DNA of 64,000 nucleotides from Actinomadura pelletieri DSM 43383 (GCF_003634705.1 NZ_RBWU01000002.1:1240001-1304000), one strand, 5' to 3'; counted from the stretch's first letter, positions 25,131 to 35,097 are shown. The notes: a model not told the origin generated them from the sequence alone. A program made the numbers and translations.

Positions 25131-28100
25131 TCACAGTCCGTGATGCGTGAACGCGCCCCAGGTGAAGGTCGCGGTGAGAGACGCCTCGCTCATCGTCTCC
25201 AGCAGTTCGGTCATATCCCTGGGCATTGTGCCGGGCACGCTTCTAGCGGAGTCGAGCATCCACAGCTGCGCCGAGCGAAGTGCGTCCATCGGCCGGAGGC
25301 CGCCGTCCACAAGGAAATGGTGGAACATGAACATCATCACGGCAGTGGAGGCGTCGTTCACGGCCCAGCGAGAACCGATCACGCCCCCGGATCCCGCGAC
25401 GAGGAACGCCGTCGCCGGTGTCAGCGCCTCGTCGTGATCGCGTACGGTCAGGTCGCTTCCGCACGCGCTCAGCACCACGAGCCCGCCACGCGCGTTCTCA
25501 GGATGTCGGTTCGCCCGCTCGATGATCCCACCGACTCTCAGTCGGCCGTTCCCGTCCGCGGCGTGAAGGTACAGCGCCGACTGGGTCGGAGAGTGGCGGG
25601 CCATGGCATGGCAGGCCAGATGCAGTACGGGCGCGCCAGAGTTTCCGGAATGGGGAAGGGCGTTCAGTACGCTCTCGACATCCCCCTGCCCCGTGGTGCG
25701 GTCTTCCAGCTCGCCCAGGACGTCCGACGTGGGGTAGAACGCATCGACAATGGCGCGAACCTCCAGTTCGGCGTACTTCAGCGGGTGCTCCTTCGGGCAT
25801 GGATTCGCCACGAAGGTAGGCGCACTGACCGGAACCGCCGAAGGGCGCCATGCGACGTCCATGAACTGCCGTCCGGTGGCCGCATAGGAGATGACGAGGT
25901 CGTGAACGGCATACCGACGACGCCCGTCCCGGTCGGTGGCGGCGGCGTGCCACGGAACAAGGCCGAGCGCTCCGCACGGCACCAGCACCACGCGGGGGAC
26001 GTTCTCGGGGGCGAGTGGGGTGAACAGCTTCAGTAGCGGATTCATCGCTACGTTCCAGGCCCAGTCGCAAAGGCTTTCCAAGCTTTCCGGACTCGCCTGC
26101 CGGGGCCGGTACTTCTTGAGTGGAGTGGCGTCGAGCACGAGCCCGGGCAGGGCGAGGATGTCGACCCGTCCGTTCGCCCATACGATCAGAGCCCTTCCGG
26201 GAGCCGTCTCGTCGCCGTGAAGCAGGTAGATGAGGGCGTCCATGGAAGCCTCGTCCAAGGCGTCGCCGATGTCGTCCGCCTCGGGCGGCTCGAATAGGGG
26301 CTCTGCGCCGGGAGACAGCGTCAGCTCCAGGAGAACACGGTGGCGGAGATCGCTCGGGACGCGCCTGCGGGACAGGCCCTCGAGGAGGTCCCTCAGCGCC
26401 TGCGCGCTGACCAGCCGAAATTCGCTCCCTGTCGCCTCCCGGGGGTCAGCGTTGAGCGCCAGCAGGTCGGAGAAGGCCGGCCCGGCGGTGTTCCCTGCCA
26501 CCGAGCGCCATTCGTCCGCCAGGTCGGGACGTCCACGATCGAGGAGGAGTTCCGGAACATCGGCGCTGATCGTCGCGGCGTAGAGCACTAGCCCGCGCCC
26601 CATCTCCAGGGCACGGACGGCCGCCTTCAGCCGCCCGTCCTCCAGGCACCAACCGGCGGTCCGCCGGGCGAGTTCCGCGGCGCCGCGAGCCGCGAAGAGG
26701 GCGTGATCCGGGCTTACCTGGAGCAGCACCTCGGCGGCGAACGACCAAAGCGCCTCCATGCCGGCGTTGACCGCCCGCCTCAGGTCGCCCGCTGCCGCGT
26801 ACGCGTCCGCCAGGTAGGCCGGAAGCGCGGGCCCCTGTAGCCACCGTGGACGGCGGGCCGCGAGCGCCCGTGCATCCTCCAAGACCCGGATCGCTTCGTC
26901 GAGCGCGTCGCGTCCCCCATTGAAGAGTTGGCCGCGTAGCAGGTGAGAGTATCCGATCGCCCGTAGCAGGGTTTCGCGGTCGTCATAAGGCGACTGAAGG
27001 AGGTCGGCCGCCGATTCCAATGACCGGAGGGCACCGTCGAACAGGGTGGTGTCGCGCTCCAGCACTCCTAGATAGAGGCGTCCGAGCGCTGCGAGAACGG
27101 CGCAATAGTTGGCGTACGGTCCGGCGGCCCGCTCGTTCGCGTGGAAGCCTTCAAGGAGATCGACCGCCGAGCGGACGTACGCGCCTTCGTTCGCCTTGAT
27201 GCCGCGTAGCATGCGCGCACTGGCGAGTCCGGCCACCAATATGGGCCGGACGGCACTGGATTCCGGAAGCGCCTCCAATGCCGCCGTCAGGAGCCTGTCG
27301 GAGTTCTCCCAATGGGACGCCTCGTCCACGTCGTCCCCATTAAGCAGGAACAACAGTCCGCGTACGCCAAGTAAGAGGGGCGAGGTCTCGTCGGCTCCTC
27401 CAGTGGGCAGGGCATGAATCTCCATTCCTCTCAGCATCAGATCGTGGCTGAGATGCTGATCCGCGAGCCCACCCGTCGCACGGCGAATGAGGTTGGCGCC
27501 GAGGACGGGCAGAATGAGCGCAGCCAATGCGGCATCATGCGCCGCGAATGGTAGTGCCTCCTCCAGGCGCCGCCAGGCCTCCGCGAGGACGGCGTCGTCA
27601 TTGTCCAGCATTCCCTGCAGCGACCTTATGGAAGAGAGAATCGTCAGCTTCCACGCGTCCCCTGTGTCCACGGGCGGTCCTGCAGGGAGCTCGAGGTCGC
27701 GAGCCGTGAGCAGCATCTCCTGCACGGCCTCCGGAGTCGGATCGAGGGCCACGCCGACGTACTGTAGCCCGACCATCGACAGGAGAATTTCCTCACGTCG
27801 AGGATCGTCCTCGTCGAGGCTTTCAATTGCCTCCGCCAGTGTTTCGCGTGCCCTTTTCAGGCCCTCGAGTGAAAAAGTTTCGTCGCCGATGGCGTAGGCA
27901 AAGGCCAACTCCTGAACAAGGAAACCATCGCCCCTTTTGAGTGACAGGTCTTTCAGTGGTTCGAGTTCTCTTACCACTTCTCCAGCGATTGCTGCGTTCG
28001 GTTGTAGGCGCATCTCCAATCCGGCGGCCACACCACGCACGACGCTTGCGATCTGTCCGAGCGACCCCTTACCGGTGACGTCACCGAAGGCTGCGCGCAA

Positions 28101-28733
28101 TTGCTTGATCATTGTTCGGAAGTCAACGGTGGTGAGGGCGCCGGTCCTTCCCTGAAGCAGCATGCGGGACGCCATCAGCATCATCCGCAGGGGGGAGGGC
28201 AGCGGACGAATCTCGGTGGGCAGAAGCGACTCCTCGATTCGCCCCAGCAGGTCGATGCCCTTTTCGTAGTCCTCGAAGTGACCGGTCACGAGTTTGACGA
28301 GAGCCAAAGGGCCCTTTGCGAGGTGGCGGTCCAGCAACCTCTTGATCAGCAGGAGGCCCAGCAGAAGCCGCGCCGCCTCACCCTTCTCGGTTTCGAGAAC
28401 ACCAGCGGGGGTCACCTCGCGTAGCAGCTCGATGACTCGATCCAGTTCATGTGGGTCGTCGAGCGGCGCGGCCCGCCCCACCAGACCGGCTATCAGCCGC
28501 AGTGTGACCTTGGCACGCCGCTCGTCCTCCGGCGGCAGGGACTCGCGGGCCTCCGTCAGCGTCTCAACCGCCTCGTCCCAAAGACGGTGGCGTACCGCCT
28601 CGTCCTCAGTCGCCACGGCAAGCCTGCCAAGAGCCCTGCCAAGGTCGATCAGGGCAGGAACACGCTCACGGCCGCCGACCTCGGCCGCCCTGCGGCGCAG
28701 CTCGTCGATGTCGGGCCGGAACTCGTCGTCCAT
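25131..28733 (-). CDS. second TPR-CHAT caspase-like protease
   Basis: 1200 aa, paralogue of the protein at 16999. The long helical TPR part spans residues 1 to about 880 (RVPALIDLGRALGRLAVA, GDLRRAVNAGMEALWS). The CHAT domain follows, with His1042 in LHLACHAM and Cys1091 in VVLSACGSD, both in perfect consensus, and GGVIGSRWAVND after them. The two paralogues share HALFAARGAAELARRT-like and ALEMGRGLVL-like segments and VPxGxLGLVPWHAA. ATG 28733 is chosen because GGGAGG lies 7 nt upstream; the open frame runs further. It follows the gene at 28811 by 77 nt on the same strand and is probably in one operon with it. The protease target is unknown. Confidence 0.87.
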   Translation of the reverse strand: MDDEFRPDIDELRRRAAEVGGRERVPALIDLGRALGRLAVATEDEAVRHRLWDEAVETLTEARESLPPEDERRAKVTLRLIAGLVGRAAPLDDPHELDRVIELLREVTPAGVLETEKGEAARLLLGLLLIKRLLDRHLAKGPLALVKLVTGHFEDYEKGIDLLGRIEESLLPTEIRPLPSPLRMMLMASRMLLQGRTGALTTVDFRTMIKQLRAAFGDVTGKGSLGQIASVVRGVAAGLEMRLQPNAAIAGEVVRELEPLKDLSLKRGDGFLVQELAFAYAIGDETFSLEGLKRARETLAEAIESLDEDDPRREEILLSMVGLQYVGVALDPTPEAVQEMLLTARDLELPAGPPVDTGDAWKLTILSSIRSLQGMLDNDDAVLAEAWRRLEEALPFAAHDAALAALILPVLGANLIRRATGGLADQHLSHDLMLRGMEIHALPTGGADETSPLLLGVRGLLFLLNGDDVDEASHWENSDRLLTAALEALPESSAVRPILVAGLASARMLRGIKANEGAYVRSAVDLLEGFHANERAAGPYANYCAVLAALGRLYLGVLERDTTLFDGALRSLESAADLLQSPYDDRETLLRAIGYSHLLRGQLFNGGRDALDEAIRVLEDARALAARRPRWLQGPALPAYLADAYAAAGDLRRAVNAGMEALWSFAAEVLLQVSPDHALFAARGAAELARRTAGWCLEDGRLKAAVRALEMGRGLVLYAATISADVPELLLDRGRPDLADEWRSVAGNTAGPAFSDLLALNADPREATGSEFRLVSAQALRDLLEGLSRRRVPSDLRHRVLLELTLSPGAEPLFEPPEADDIGDALDEASMDALIYLLHGDETAPGRALIVWANGRVDILALPGLVLDATPLKKYRPRQASPESLESLCDWAWNVAMNPLLKLFTPLAPENVPRVVLVPCGALGLVPWHAAATDRDGRRRYAVHDLVISYAATGRQFMDVAWRPSAVPVSAPTFVANPCPKEHPLKYAELEVRAIVDAFYPTSDVLGELEDRTTGQGDVESVLNALPHSGNSGAPVLHLACHAMARHSPTQSALYLHAADGNGRLRVGGIIERANRHPENARGGLVVLSACGSDLTVRDHDEALTPATAFLVAGSGGVIGSRWAVNDASTAVMMFMFHHFLVDGGLRPMDALRSAQLWMLDSARSVPGTMPRDMTELLETMSEASLTATFTWGAFTHHGL

Positions 28734-28810
28734 TCGCAATCCTCCCGTTGGCGCCAAGTTTCCCGCGCACCCTCGTTGCGATCCGGACCTTTCCACCAAG
28801 GGTGCCGAAA

Positions 28811-29551
28811 TCATGGAATTCTGTGTAACTCCCACCGCACTCCATAGCCCGAACCGACCTGCAATCCCGTGAAACGCACCTCGGCCAGCCCAAGAGAATC
28901 GATCTCCACGCTCCGCAACCCCATGACCGGCCGCTCGATCAGGCCAGGTGAAACCCCATCCATCAACCAGAGCGCCCGCGGAACCGCCGTACCATAAAAG
29001 TGAACACGCAGCCCGAACTCATCGCATCGGCATGACGGAACAAATGCGTAATACGGTACTTGGGAGTAACAGTTGAACCGGCTGTCGTTGACGGGCATGC
29101 GGCCCGCACCGCAGGCGACGACACGGCGCTCCTCGCAAAACTCCGGTGCTGGTCCGCCCAGCCGCAACAGGGTGTTGACAGATGCGTAGTACCAGCCGGG
29201 AGAGGCGATGTCGATTGCCTCGCCCATTAGGTCGATCGCCTCTTCCAGCCGTCGCCGTACAGTTCGCGCGTCTCTTTCTATAAGTGTGGCGAGCCAGTCG
29301 AGCCGATCCCGTAGAAAACGCTGTCGCGCCCGAGCGTCCAGGCCGAAAGCCACCCGCGCGACCAGTTTGAGATCCGGCGGAAGCAACTCGATCGAGGTCT
29401 CCAACAACGCGATGAGCCGAACCCGCCGTCCTTCCCCGTCAGCGTCCGGAGCAGTCCCGGCGAGCTCGTTCAGGCGCGGCCCCAGGCGCTCGGCGAGATC
29501 GGACGAGTAAACACCTCGGCCTCGGCAAATCGCCCGCAATTCTTGGCGCAT
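28811..29551 (-). CDS. unknown CHAT-partner protein with the shared helical module
   Basis: 246 aa. Residues about 46-110 (LLETSIELLPP, VARVAFGLDARAR, RDARTVRRRLEEAIDLM) match the module in the macro-domain protein (residues 62-132) in spacing and key residues: FGL, R-rich turn, then T-x-R-x-R-x-E. The C-terminal 130 residues are beta-rich with several Cys (CGAGRMPVND, CYSQVPYYAFVPSCRCDEF) and no known fold to me. It is immediately upstream of the second CHAT gene on the same strand. The module may be the docking part used by several sensors in this region. Confidence 0.6.
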   Translation of the reverse strand: MRQELRAICRGRGVYSSDLAERLGPRLNELAGTAPDADGEGRRVRLIALLETSIELLPPDLKLVARVAFGLDARARQRFLRDRLDWLATLIERDARTVRRRLEEAIDLMGEAIDIASPGWYYASVNTLLRLGGPAPEFCEERRVVACGAGRMPVNDSRFNCYSQVPYYAFVPSCRCDEFGLRVHFYGTAVPRALWLMDGVSPGLIERPVMGLRSVEIDSLGLAEVRFTGLQVGSGYGVRWELHRIP

Positions 29552-29858
29552 GTCCCCAAGCTACAAAAGCACGACTTAGAAGATGGAGAACAACCGATTT
29601 GCGCCCAGTAAACGCCCTCGATACGACCACGGCGAAGAGGCAAGACTCAGAGCCCGCCCCCAAGTGGGTCTGCTCGTCGGAAGCGACGCCCGAAGAATGG
29701 CCTCGCTTAATGTTCTGCGATCGGGATTCGGAGGTTCCGGCCGGCAGCGGCGGGCTTCGGTGCGGCCCCAGTCGCTCCGGACATGCGCACTATGGTGAAG
29801 GGGACATCCGCCCATGCCGATGTCAGGGCGGTTTGTCCGCGTGTCCCGCCAACGACGA
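29552..29858. other. 307-nt gap without a supported gene
   Basis: Nothing recognisable on either strand. It lies between the start of the minus-strand gene at 29551 and the 3' end of the broken kinase gene. Confidence 0.45.
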
Positions 29859-30860
29859 TCAGGTGCGGCAGAGGGTGGCCCTTCCCCCGCCGAGGCCCTG
29901 GAAGGCGTAGTCGAGCAAGCCGGCACCCCTCCTATGCAAGGAAATACGAACGTCGGCACAGGTGCTGTCGGGATCGCTCACGACGTCCTCGCGTATCTCG
30001 ATGTGGGATCGCTGAAGTCCGTAAGGGTGAGTTCGCAGGAGCAGCGCAGCAGGCCGTAGTAGGTCTTGCCGACCGGGTCGTCGAGTTCGCCGCCGTGCAG
30101 TGTTAGCGACACCGGGTACTTCTGGAAGTTGAGAGCTTTGGCTGGGTGACGATGCCGGTCCAGGTGCCCAGAAAGGAATCAACATCTCCGGAGCCTCGGT
30201 AGCTGTCGGCGTCGGGGTGACCGTTGGGGATGCGGTCAGGGTGACCGTGGCGGTGGGCATCGGCGACAGCGTCACGCGCACCGTCACGGTGATGGCGGAC
30301 GTCGCCAGAGCGAGCACGACCGCAGCGGCCTTGCGCGGTGCCGACCATTTGTTGAGCGGCCCCGCCTTCCTGGCGACAGAGGTCGCGACCGTTCGTGGAG
30401 CATCAACTTCCCGTGCCGGGCGTCGCGATGCCGCCTGGCCAAGCCGTACCCGGGAGGGGCGCCGGGGACGGCTCCACCAGGGGGCGCTGAAACGGTGGAG
30501 GCTCATACTCATAAAGCGTGGCGACGACGGCCGGTGGGAACCAGGAGCCGAGTGTCTCCGGGGCGTTGGTGCCGACGAAGTCGACGATCTCAGCGAGAGT
30601 GGGCCGGTCAACGGGATTCAAAGCGAGACAGCGCTCCAGGAGGCCGGTCAGTTCCCGGGGGCAGCCGGTCAGTTGGGGCGGCTCGTGGTCCCATCCTCAA
30701 CACCCGCGCCCGACCCGAGCCGGTCGACCTGTTGGATGCGGGGGCCGAGGAGACGCTGACCGAGCGATGCCTTGCCATTCGGTAGTGGGCTTGAGTTGCG
30801 GCTCGCAGATGACCACCACCGAGGCCGCCTGAACGTTCAGCGGTCGACATCCTTGAAGCT
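29859..30860 (-). pseudogene. Ser/Thr protein kinase gene, frameshifted and 5'-truncated
   Basis: Pieces of one kinase lie in different frames. They are: a short FMSPEQL-like scrap near 30800; the kinase C-lobe end (PRELTGLLERCLAL, NPVDRPTLAEIVDFVG) at about 30560-30660; WFPPAVVATLYEYE behind it; a TM helix (AAAVVLALATSAITVTV) at about 30310; a Thr/Pro linker (TVTPTPTATEAP); and an extracellular domain split over three frames (GTWTGIVTQP, QKYPVSLTLHGGELDD, HIEIREDVVSDPD) ending at the TGA at 29859. The N-lobe and catalytic loop are missing. Decay is clear, as at least three frame changes are needed. Confidence 0.75.
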
Positions 30861-31028
30861 GACCTGGCTCGTGACGTGATCTCTCGCCGAGCGAGAGCGT
30901 CTCTGGTCCTGCGACCCCGATCAATCCTGGTGCCGTTGGCGACAGCGACCTCCAAGTCTAACTCGCAACTCTTCACCACCCCGGAAACCAGTTGGTCCAG
31001 GCGCGTCGGGTGGTCGAGCATAGAGCGT

Positions 31029-31277
31029 GTGGACGTTCCCAAGCTCGCGCCTGAGGATGTGGGTTTCCTACTTCGTGACCTGTGCATCCGCCTGGGGTTC
31101 TGCCTGTCTCCGGCAAACCAGGCGGCGCTCTGCGCAGCGCCACCGGCGGATGTGGACTCGTTCACAGATGCGGTTTTTCGAGCCGAGGGCTTGGACGCAT
31201 TGCTTCACAGGAGGCTACGAGGTCAGGTTCGGGAGATGGTGGCACGGGCTTTCGAGGCGGGCGGCACGACCCCGTGA
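31029..31277 (+). CDS. small conserved actinobacterial protein
   Basis: 82 aa from GTG 31029. Sequence such as LAPEDVGFLLRDLCIRLGFC, FTDAVFRAEGLDALLHRRL and GQVREMVARAFE looks like a family of short helical actinobacterial proteins of unknown function that I have seen in this form; I cannot name it. Coding bias is good across this stretch and poor upstream, where the frame stays open to 30876. No clear ribosome site is visible, so the start is uncertain. Confidence 0.5.
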   Translation: MDVPKLAPEDVGFLLRDLCIRLGFCLSPANQAALCAAPPADVDSFTDAVFRAEGLDALLHRRLRGQVREMVARAFEAGGTTP

Positions 31278-31741
31278 CGCGATGAGCCGGCGGATGAGGC
31301 GGACGCGTCGCGATGCGGGGCCACGCTGGGGACGGCCTCTAGGGTTTCTCGCCGTCGATCGGGTGTTCGATCGCTCGGCGGTCGTGAGAAGAGCGAAGGC
31401 TTCGACAAGGCACGCCTGAGGCGGCGGATCCCGCAGGGTGTGGGGTGGACGTTCCCTGGTGTCTGTTTACGCTAAGTGCATAGGTGGGCGACGAGACGTC
31501 GCTAACCAGCGCATCGAGGACGCGTTGGCGGCATGAGCGGCAACTGCGGTGGGGAGGCTCCGGAGCGTTCCGGGGCTTCTCTTGTCTTGTGTGCTGACCT
31601 GGGCAAACGCCGCACGGGTCATTCCGCGTACGTTCCGGGAACGGTGCCGTGTGGCTGCCTTCGGTGGCATCCGGCTGCATCCCGCCCGAAACGGGGTACG
31701 AGGTGTTCTCGCAGTTCAGGGGCGGGATGGGCTGATCAGGG
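31278..31741. other. 464-nt gap between the small gene and tRNA-Arg
   Basis: No supported gene. I looked for an integrase fragment and for a copy of the tRNA 3' end and saw neither. Confidence 0.45.
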
Positions 31742-31818
31742 TGGCGCGCCCGGCAGGATTCGAACCCGCGACCGTCGGATTAGAAGTCCGATGCTCTGTC
31801 CAGCTGAGCTACGGGCGC
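31742..31818 (-). tRNA. tRNA-Arg (anticodon UCU)
   Basis: 77 nt including an encoded CCA. The acceptor stem GCGCCCG/CGGGCGC pairs perfectly. The D arm is GCTC...GAGC. The anticodon stem TCGGA/TCCGA holds loop CTTCTAA with TCT at 31782-31784 (complement). The T arm is GCGGG-TTCGAAT-CCTGC. The discriminator is G. It decodes AGA, a rare codon at this GC level. Its 3' end points towards lower coordinates, to the accessory region, which is the side where elements integrating at a tRNA 3' end would lie. Confidence 0.97.
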
Positions 31819-31929
31819 ATGGCGCCCGGCTGGACGCCGGGACACAGTGTATGGGGGCTGGTCCCCGGGCTCCACATCTATACGTCGTTACTGTGAGTGA
31901 GGGCGCGGAGGGGGGGCGGAGTCTTATCT

Positions 31930-32727
31930 TTGGTCGGTGTGGTGGTGAACATCGAGGTTCCGCTCTCCGGCGGGGGTGTGTCGGAGGGTGTGGTGCGGGT
32001 CGGGGACACGGTGCGGAGGCCGAGGCGGGCGCACAGTGCGGCCGTGCACGGGGTGTTGCGGCATCTGGAGGCGGTGGGGTTCGACGGGGCGCCGCGGGTG
32101 TTGGGGGTCGACGTTCTGGGGCGGGAGGTTCTGAGTTGGGTGCCGGGGGAGGTGCCGCGGCGGCCGTTGCCTGAGTATGCGGCGTCGGAGGAGGCGCTCA
32201 GGGGCGTTGGACGGTTGTTGCGGCGGTACCACGAGGCGGTGGTGTCGTACGGGGTGCCGGAGGGGGCGGTGTGGGACGGGGAGACGTCGAATCTCGACGG
32301 GGAGCCGGAGGTCATCGGGCACTGTGATGTGACGCCGGACAATGTGGTCTTTCGGGGTGGGGCGCCCGTTGCGCTCATTGATTTCGATCTGGCCCGGCCG
32401 ACGACGCGGTTGTTCGACGTGGTGACGGCGTTGCGGCATTGGGGGCCGATCGCCGATCCGGCCGATCGGGACGCGGTGCTCTACCAGGTCGATGTGGGAC
32501 GGCGGTTGCGGGTTCTCTGCGACGCCTACGGGGTGGATCGTGGGATGCGGCGGGACGTCCTGCCGGCCGCCCGGGTAAGGTTCGAGCGGTCTTATCGGGC
32601 GATGCGGGCGCGGGCCGAGCGTGGTGGGGGCTGGGCGCGGATGTGGCCCGGGGCGGGGCAGCGGATACGGCGCGCGCAGGACTGGTTGGAGCGGAACTGG
32701 GATGAGCTCGATGCGTGTCTCTGGTGA
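31930..32727 (+). CDS. aminoglycoside-phosphotransferase-like kinase (APH family)
   Basis: About 265 aa. The phosphotransferase core is GHCDVTPDNVVF (catalytic Asp and Mg-binding Asn; the first His-x-Asp is HCD) followed by VALIDFDLA (DFD metal site). The N-lobe has PLSGGGVSEGVVRVGDTV. Members phosphorylate aminoglycosides, choline, homoserine or other small alcohols; the substrate here cannot be told. The start is uncertain. TTG 31930 lies 8 nt after GGAG; GTGs at 31939, 31942 and 31945 and the GTG at 31897 are alternatives. It overlaps the cobD start by up to 26 nt, so it is co-translated with the cobalamin genes, as seen in other actinomycetes. Confidence 0.75.
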   Translation: MVGVVVNIEVPLSGGGVSEGVVRVGDTVRRPRRAHSAAVHGVLRHLEAVGFDGAPRVLGVDVLGREVLSWVPGEVPRRPLPEYAASEEALRGVGRLLRRYHEAVVSYGVPEGAVWDGETSNLDGEPEVIGHCDVTPDNVVFRGGAPVALIDFDLARPTTRLFDVVTALRHWGPIADPADRDAVLYQVDVGRRLRVLCDAYGVDRGMRRDVLPAARVRFERSYRAMRARAERGGGWARMWPGAGQRIRRAQDWLERNWDELDACLW

Positions 32728-33598
32728 AGGGCTGCTTCTCGGGGTGGCGTTGGACGCGCTTTTCGGGGATCCGAAGAGATGGCATCCGGTCGCGGGGTTC
32801 GGGCGGGTCGCTTCGGTGACCGAAAGGGTTCTGTACGGGGATTCGCGGTGGCGTGGGGTTGTTTTCGCCGGGGTTCTCGTGGGGGGTGCGGGCGTCGGCG
32901 GGGTCGTGTTGGAGCGGCTTGGGCGCGGGAGTGTGCTGGTGACCGCCGTGTCGACGTGGGTCGTGCTCGGAGGGACCTCGTTGGGGCGGGAAGGGCTCGT
33001 GATGGCGCGGGCTTTGGAACGGGGGGATTTGGCGGCGGCGCGGAAGCGGCTGCCGCATTTGTGTGCGCGGGATCCTCAGGGGTTGGACGAGGCGGGGTTG
33101 GCGCGGGCGGTGGTGGAGTCCGTTGCGGAGAACACGTCGGATGCGGCGGTCGCTCCTTTGGTGTGGGGGGCGGTCGCGGGTGTTCCGGGGTTGCTCATGT
33201 ATCGGGCCATCAACACGTTGGACGCGATGGTCGGGTATAGGAATCCGAGGTATGAGCGGTTCGGGTGGGCGGCGGCGAGGTTGGACGATGCCGCCAATTG
33301 GGTTCCGGCGCGGTTGACCGGCGCTTTGGTGGGGTTGTGTTCGGGGCGTGAGGCCTGGCGGGTGTTCCTGCGGGATGGGAAGAAGCATCCGAGTCCGAAT
33401 GCGGGGCGTGTCGAGGCCGCGTTCGCCGGGGCGCTCGGTGTGCGGTTGGGCGGGGTGAACGAGTACGGCGGACGGGTCGAACGGCGTCCCGAAATGGGCG
33501 ACGGGCGGGCCCCCGAAGCGCGGGACATCCGCAGGGCGGTGGGTCTTTCGGCGGTGGTGACGTTCGCGGCGGCGGCCGTGGTCCGGAGCCTGCGGTGA
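32702..33598 (+). CDS. cobD: adenosylcobinamide-phosphate synthase CobD/CbiB
   Basis: 298 aa, hydrophobic membrane enzyme that joins the aminopropanol (phosphate) arm to adenosylcobyric acid. Family signatures are [14 protein letters not shown] at the N-terminus, [45 protein letters not shown] and [15 protein letters not shown], all in order. Start ATG 32702 lies inside the end of the phosphotransferase gene; ATG 32711 is an alternative. Its TGA overlaps the cobQ GTG (GTGA). The next gene in the pathway order, cobQ, supplies its substrate. Confidence 0.93.
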   Translation: MSSMRVSGEGLLLGVALDALFGDPKRWHPVAGFGRVASVTERVLYGDSRWRGVVFAGVLVGGAGVGGVVLERLGRGSVLVTAVSTWVVLGGTSLGREGLVMARALERGDLAAARKRLPHLCARDPQGLDEAGLARAVVESVAENTSDAAVAPLVWGAVAGVPGLLMYRAINTLDAMVGYRNPRYERFGWAAARLDDAANWVPARLTGALVGLCSGREAWRVFLRDGKKHPSPNAGRVEAAFAGALGVRLGGVNEYGGRVERRPEMGDGRAPEARDIRRAVGLSAVVTFAAAAVVRSLR

Positions 33599-35097
33599 GC
33601 GGGCTGCTGGTCGCCGGGACGACGTCCGACGCGGGAAAGAGCGTGGTCACGGCGGGGTTGTGCCGGTGGCTCGCGAGGCAGGGCGTGCGGGTCGCGCCGT
33701 TCAAGGCGCAGAACATGTCGCTGAACTCGATGGTGACGAGTGACGGCGCGGAGATCGGGCGGGCCCAGTACATGCAGGCGCAGGCGGCGGGGGTCGAGCC
33801 GCGGGCCGTGATGAATCCGGTGCTGCTCAAGCCGGGCAGCGATCGGCGCAGTCAGGTGGTGGTTCTGGGGCGTCCGGTGGGGGACGTCGACGCGCGGCGG
33901 TACGGGGAGTACAAGGAACGGCTTGCGGGAGTCGTGCGGGAAAGTCTCGCGGAGCTGCGGGACGAGTACGACGTCGTGATCTGCGAGGGGGCGGGGAGCC
34001 CGGCCGAAATCAATCTGCGGGCCGGGGACATCGTCAACATGGGGCTGGCGCGGGCCGCCGAACTGCCGGTCGTGGTGGTGGGGGACATCGACCGGGGTGG
34101 GGTCTTCGCGTCGCTGTTCGGGACGGTGGCGTTGTTGGAGCCCGAGGATCAGGCTTTGATAGCGGGCTTCGTCATCAACAAGTTCCGCGGCGCCCGGGAA
34201 CTGCTGGAGCCGGGGCTTGAGCAGTTGGAGAGACTGACCGGGCGGCCGACGCTGGGCGTGCTTCCCTGGAAACTCGGGCTGTATCTGGATTCCGAGGACA
34301 CTTTGGCCTTGGACGCGCCCCGCCCCGACTCGAAAGGCCCGGTCGGAAGGGAGACCCTCCGGATCGCGGTCGTGAGGTTTCCACGGATTTCGAATTTCAC
34401 CGACCTGGACGCGCTGGCCTGCGAACCGGGAGTCGTGGTCCGTTACGCGGCCGGTGCCGGGGATCTGGCGGAGGCCGATGTGGTCGTCCTGCCGGGAACG
34501 CGGGCGACGGTGCACGATCTGGCGTGGCTGAGGGAACGGGGAATGGCCGACGAGATCGTCCGGCGCGCGCGGGAAGGATGGCCCGTGCTCGGTATCTGCG
34601 GCGGCTACCAGATGCTCGCCCACGAGATCGTGGATCACGTCGAGTCGGGCGCGGGACGGGTCGAGGGGCTCGGGCTGCTTCCGGCGACGGTCGAGTTCGG
34701 GCGGGAGAAGACACTCGGGCGGCCACGCGGGCGGGCGTACGGCGAGGACGTCCAGGCCTACGAGATCCACCATGGCGTGGTCGCGGCGGAGGGCGAACCG
34801 TTCCTCGACGGGTGCCGGCAGGGCTCGGTTCTCGGGACGACTTGGCACGGCGCGATGGAGAACGACGGGTTCCGGCGCGCCTTCCTCCGGGACATGGCCC
34901 GCAGGAGCGGCCGCGCCTTCACCCCCGCGCCCGACATGTCGTTCCAGGCGGTGCGGGAGGCGACGCTGGACGCGCTCGGCGACCTCGTCGAGGAGCATCT
35001 CGACACCGACGCCGTGTGGCGGATCATCGAGCGCGGCGCGCCGCGCGACCTTCCCGTCGTCCCACCGGGCGGAGCGCCCCCCACCGCTGTAGGGTGA
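33595..35097 (+). CDS. cobQ: cobyric acid synthase CobQ
   Basis: 500 aa. ATP- and glutamine-dependent amidation of side chains b, d, e and g of adenosylcobyrinic a,c-diamide. The N-terminal P-loop-type domain begins [18 protein letters not shown], then [20 protein letters not shown] and [10 protein letters not shown]. The C-terminal class-I-like glutamine amidotransferase has Cys335 in [10 protein letters not shown] and the His in YEIHHG. All expected motifs are present at normal length. It is coupled to cobD by a 4-nt overlap. No cobalamin riboswitch was seen upstream of this block. Confidence 0.95.
   Translation: MSGLLVAGTTSDAGKSVVTAGLCRWLARQGVRVAPFKAQNMSLNSMVTSDGAEIGRAQYMQAQAAGVEPRAVMNPVLLKPGSDRRSQVVVLGRPVGDVDARRYGEYKERLAGVVRESLAELRDEYDVVICEGAGSPAEINLRAGDIVNMGLARAAELPVVVVGDIDRGGVFASLFGTVALLEPEDQALIAGFVINKFRGARELLEPGLEQLERLTGRPTLGVLPWKLGLYLDSEDTLALDAPRPDSKGPVGRETLRIAVVRFPRISNFTDLDALACEPGVVVRYAAGAGDLAEADVVVLPGTRATVHDLAWLRERGMADEIVRRAREGWPVLGICGGYQMLAHEIVDHVESGAGRVEGLGLLPATVEFGREKTLGRPRGRAYGEDVQAYEIHHGVVAAEGEPFLDGCRQGSVLGTTWHGAMENDGFRRAFLRDMARRSGRAFTPAPDMSFQAVREATLDALGDLVEEHLDTDAVWRIIERGAPRDLPVVPPGGAPPTAVG

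Noticed and set aside
31278..31818. Attachment site or integrase at tRNA-Arg
   Set aside because: I searched by eye for a second copy of the tRNA 3' end and for recombinase motifs and saw none; orientation alone is not proof.
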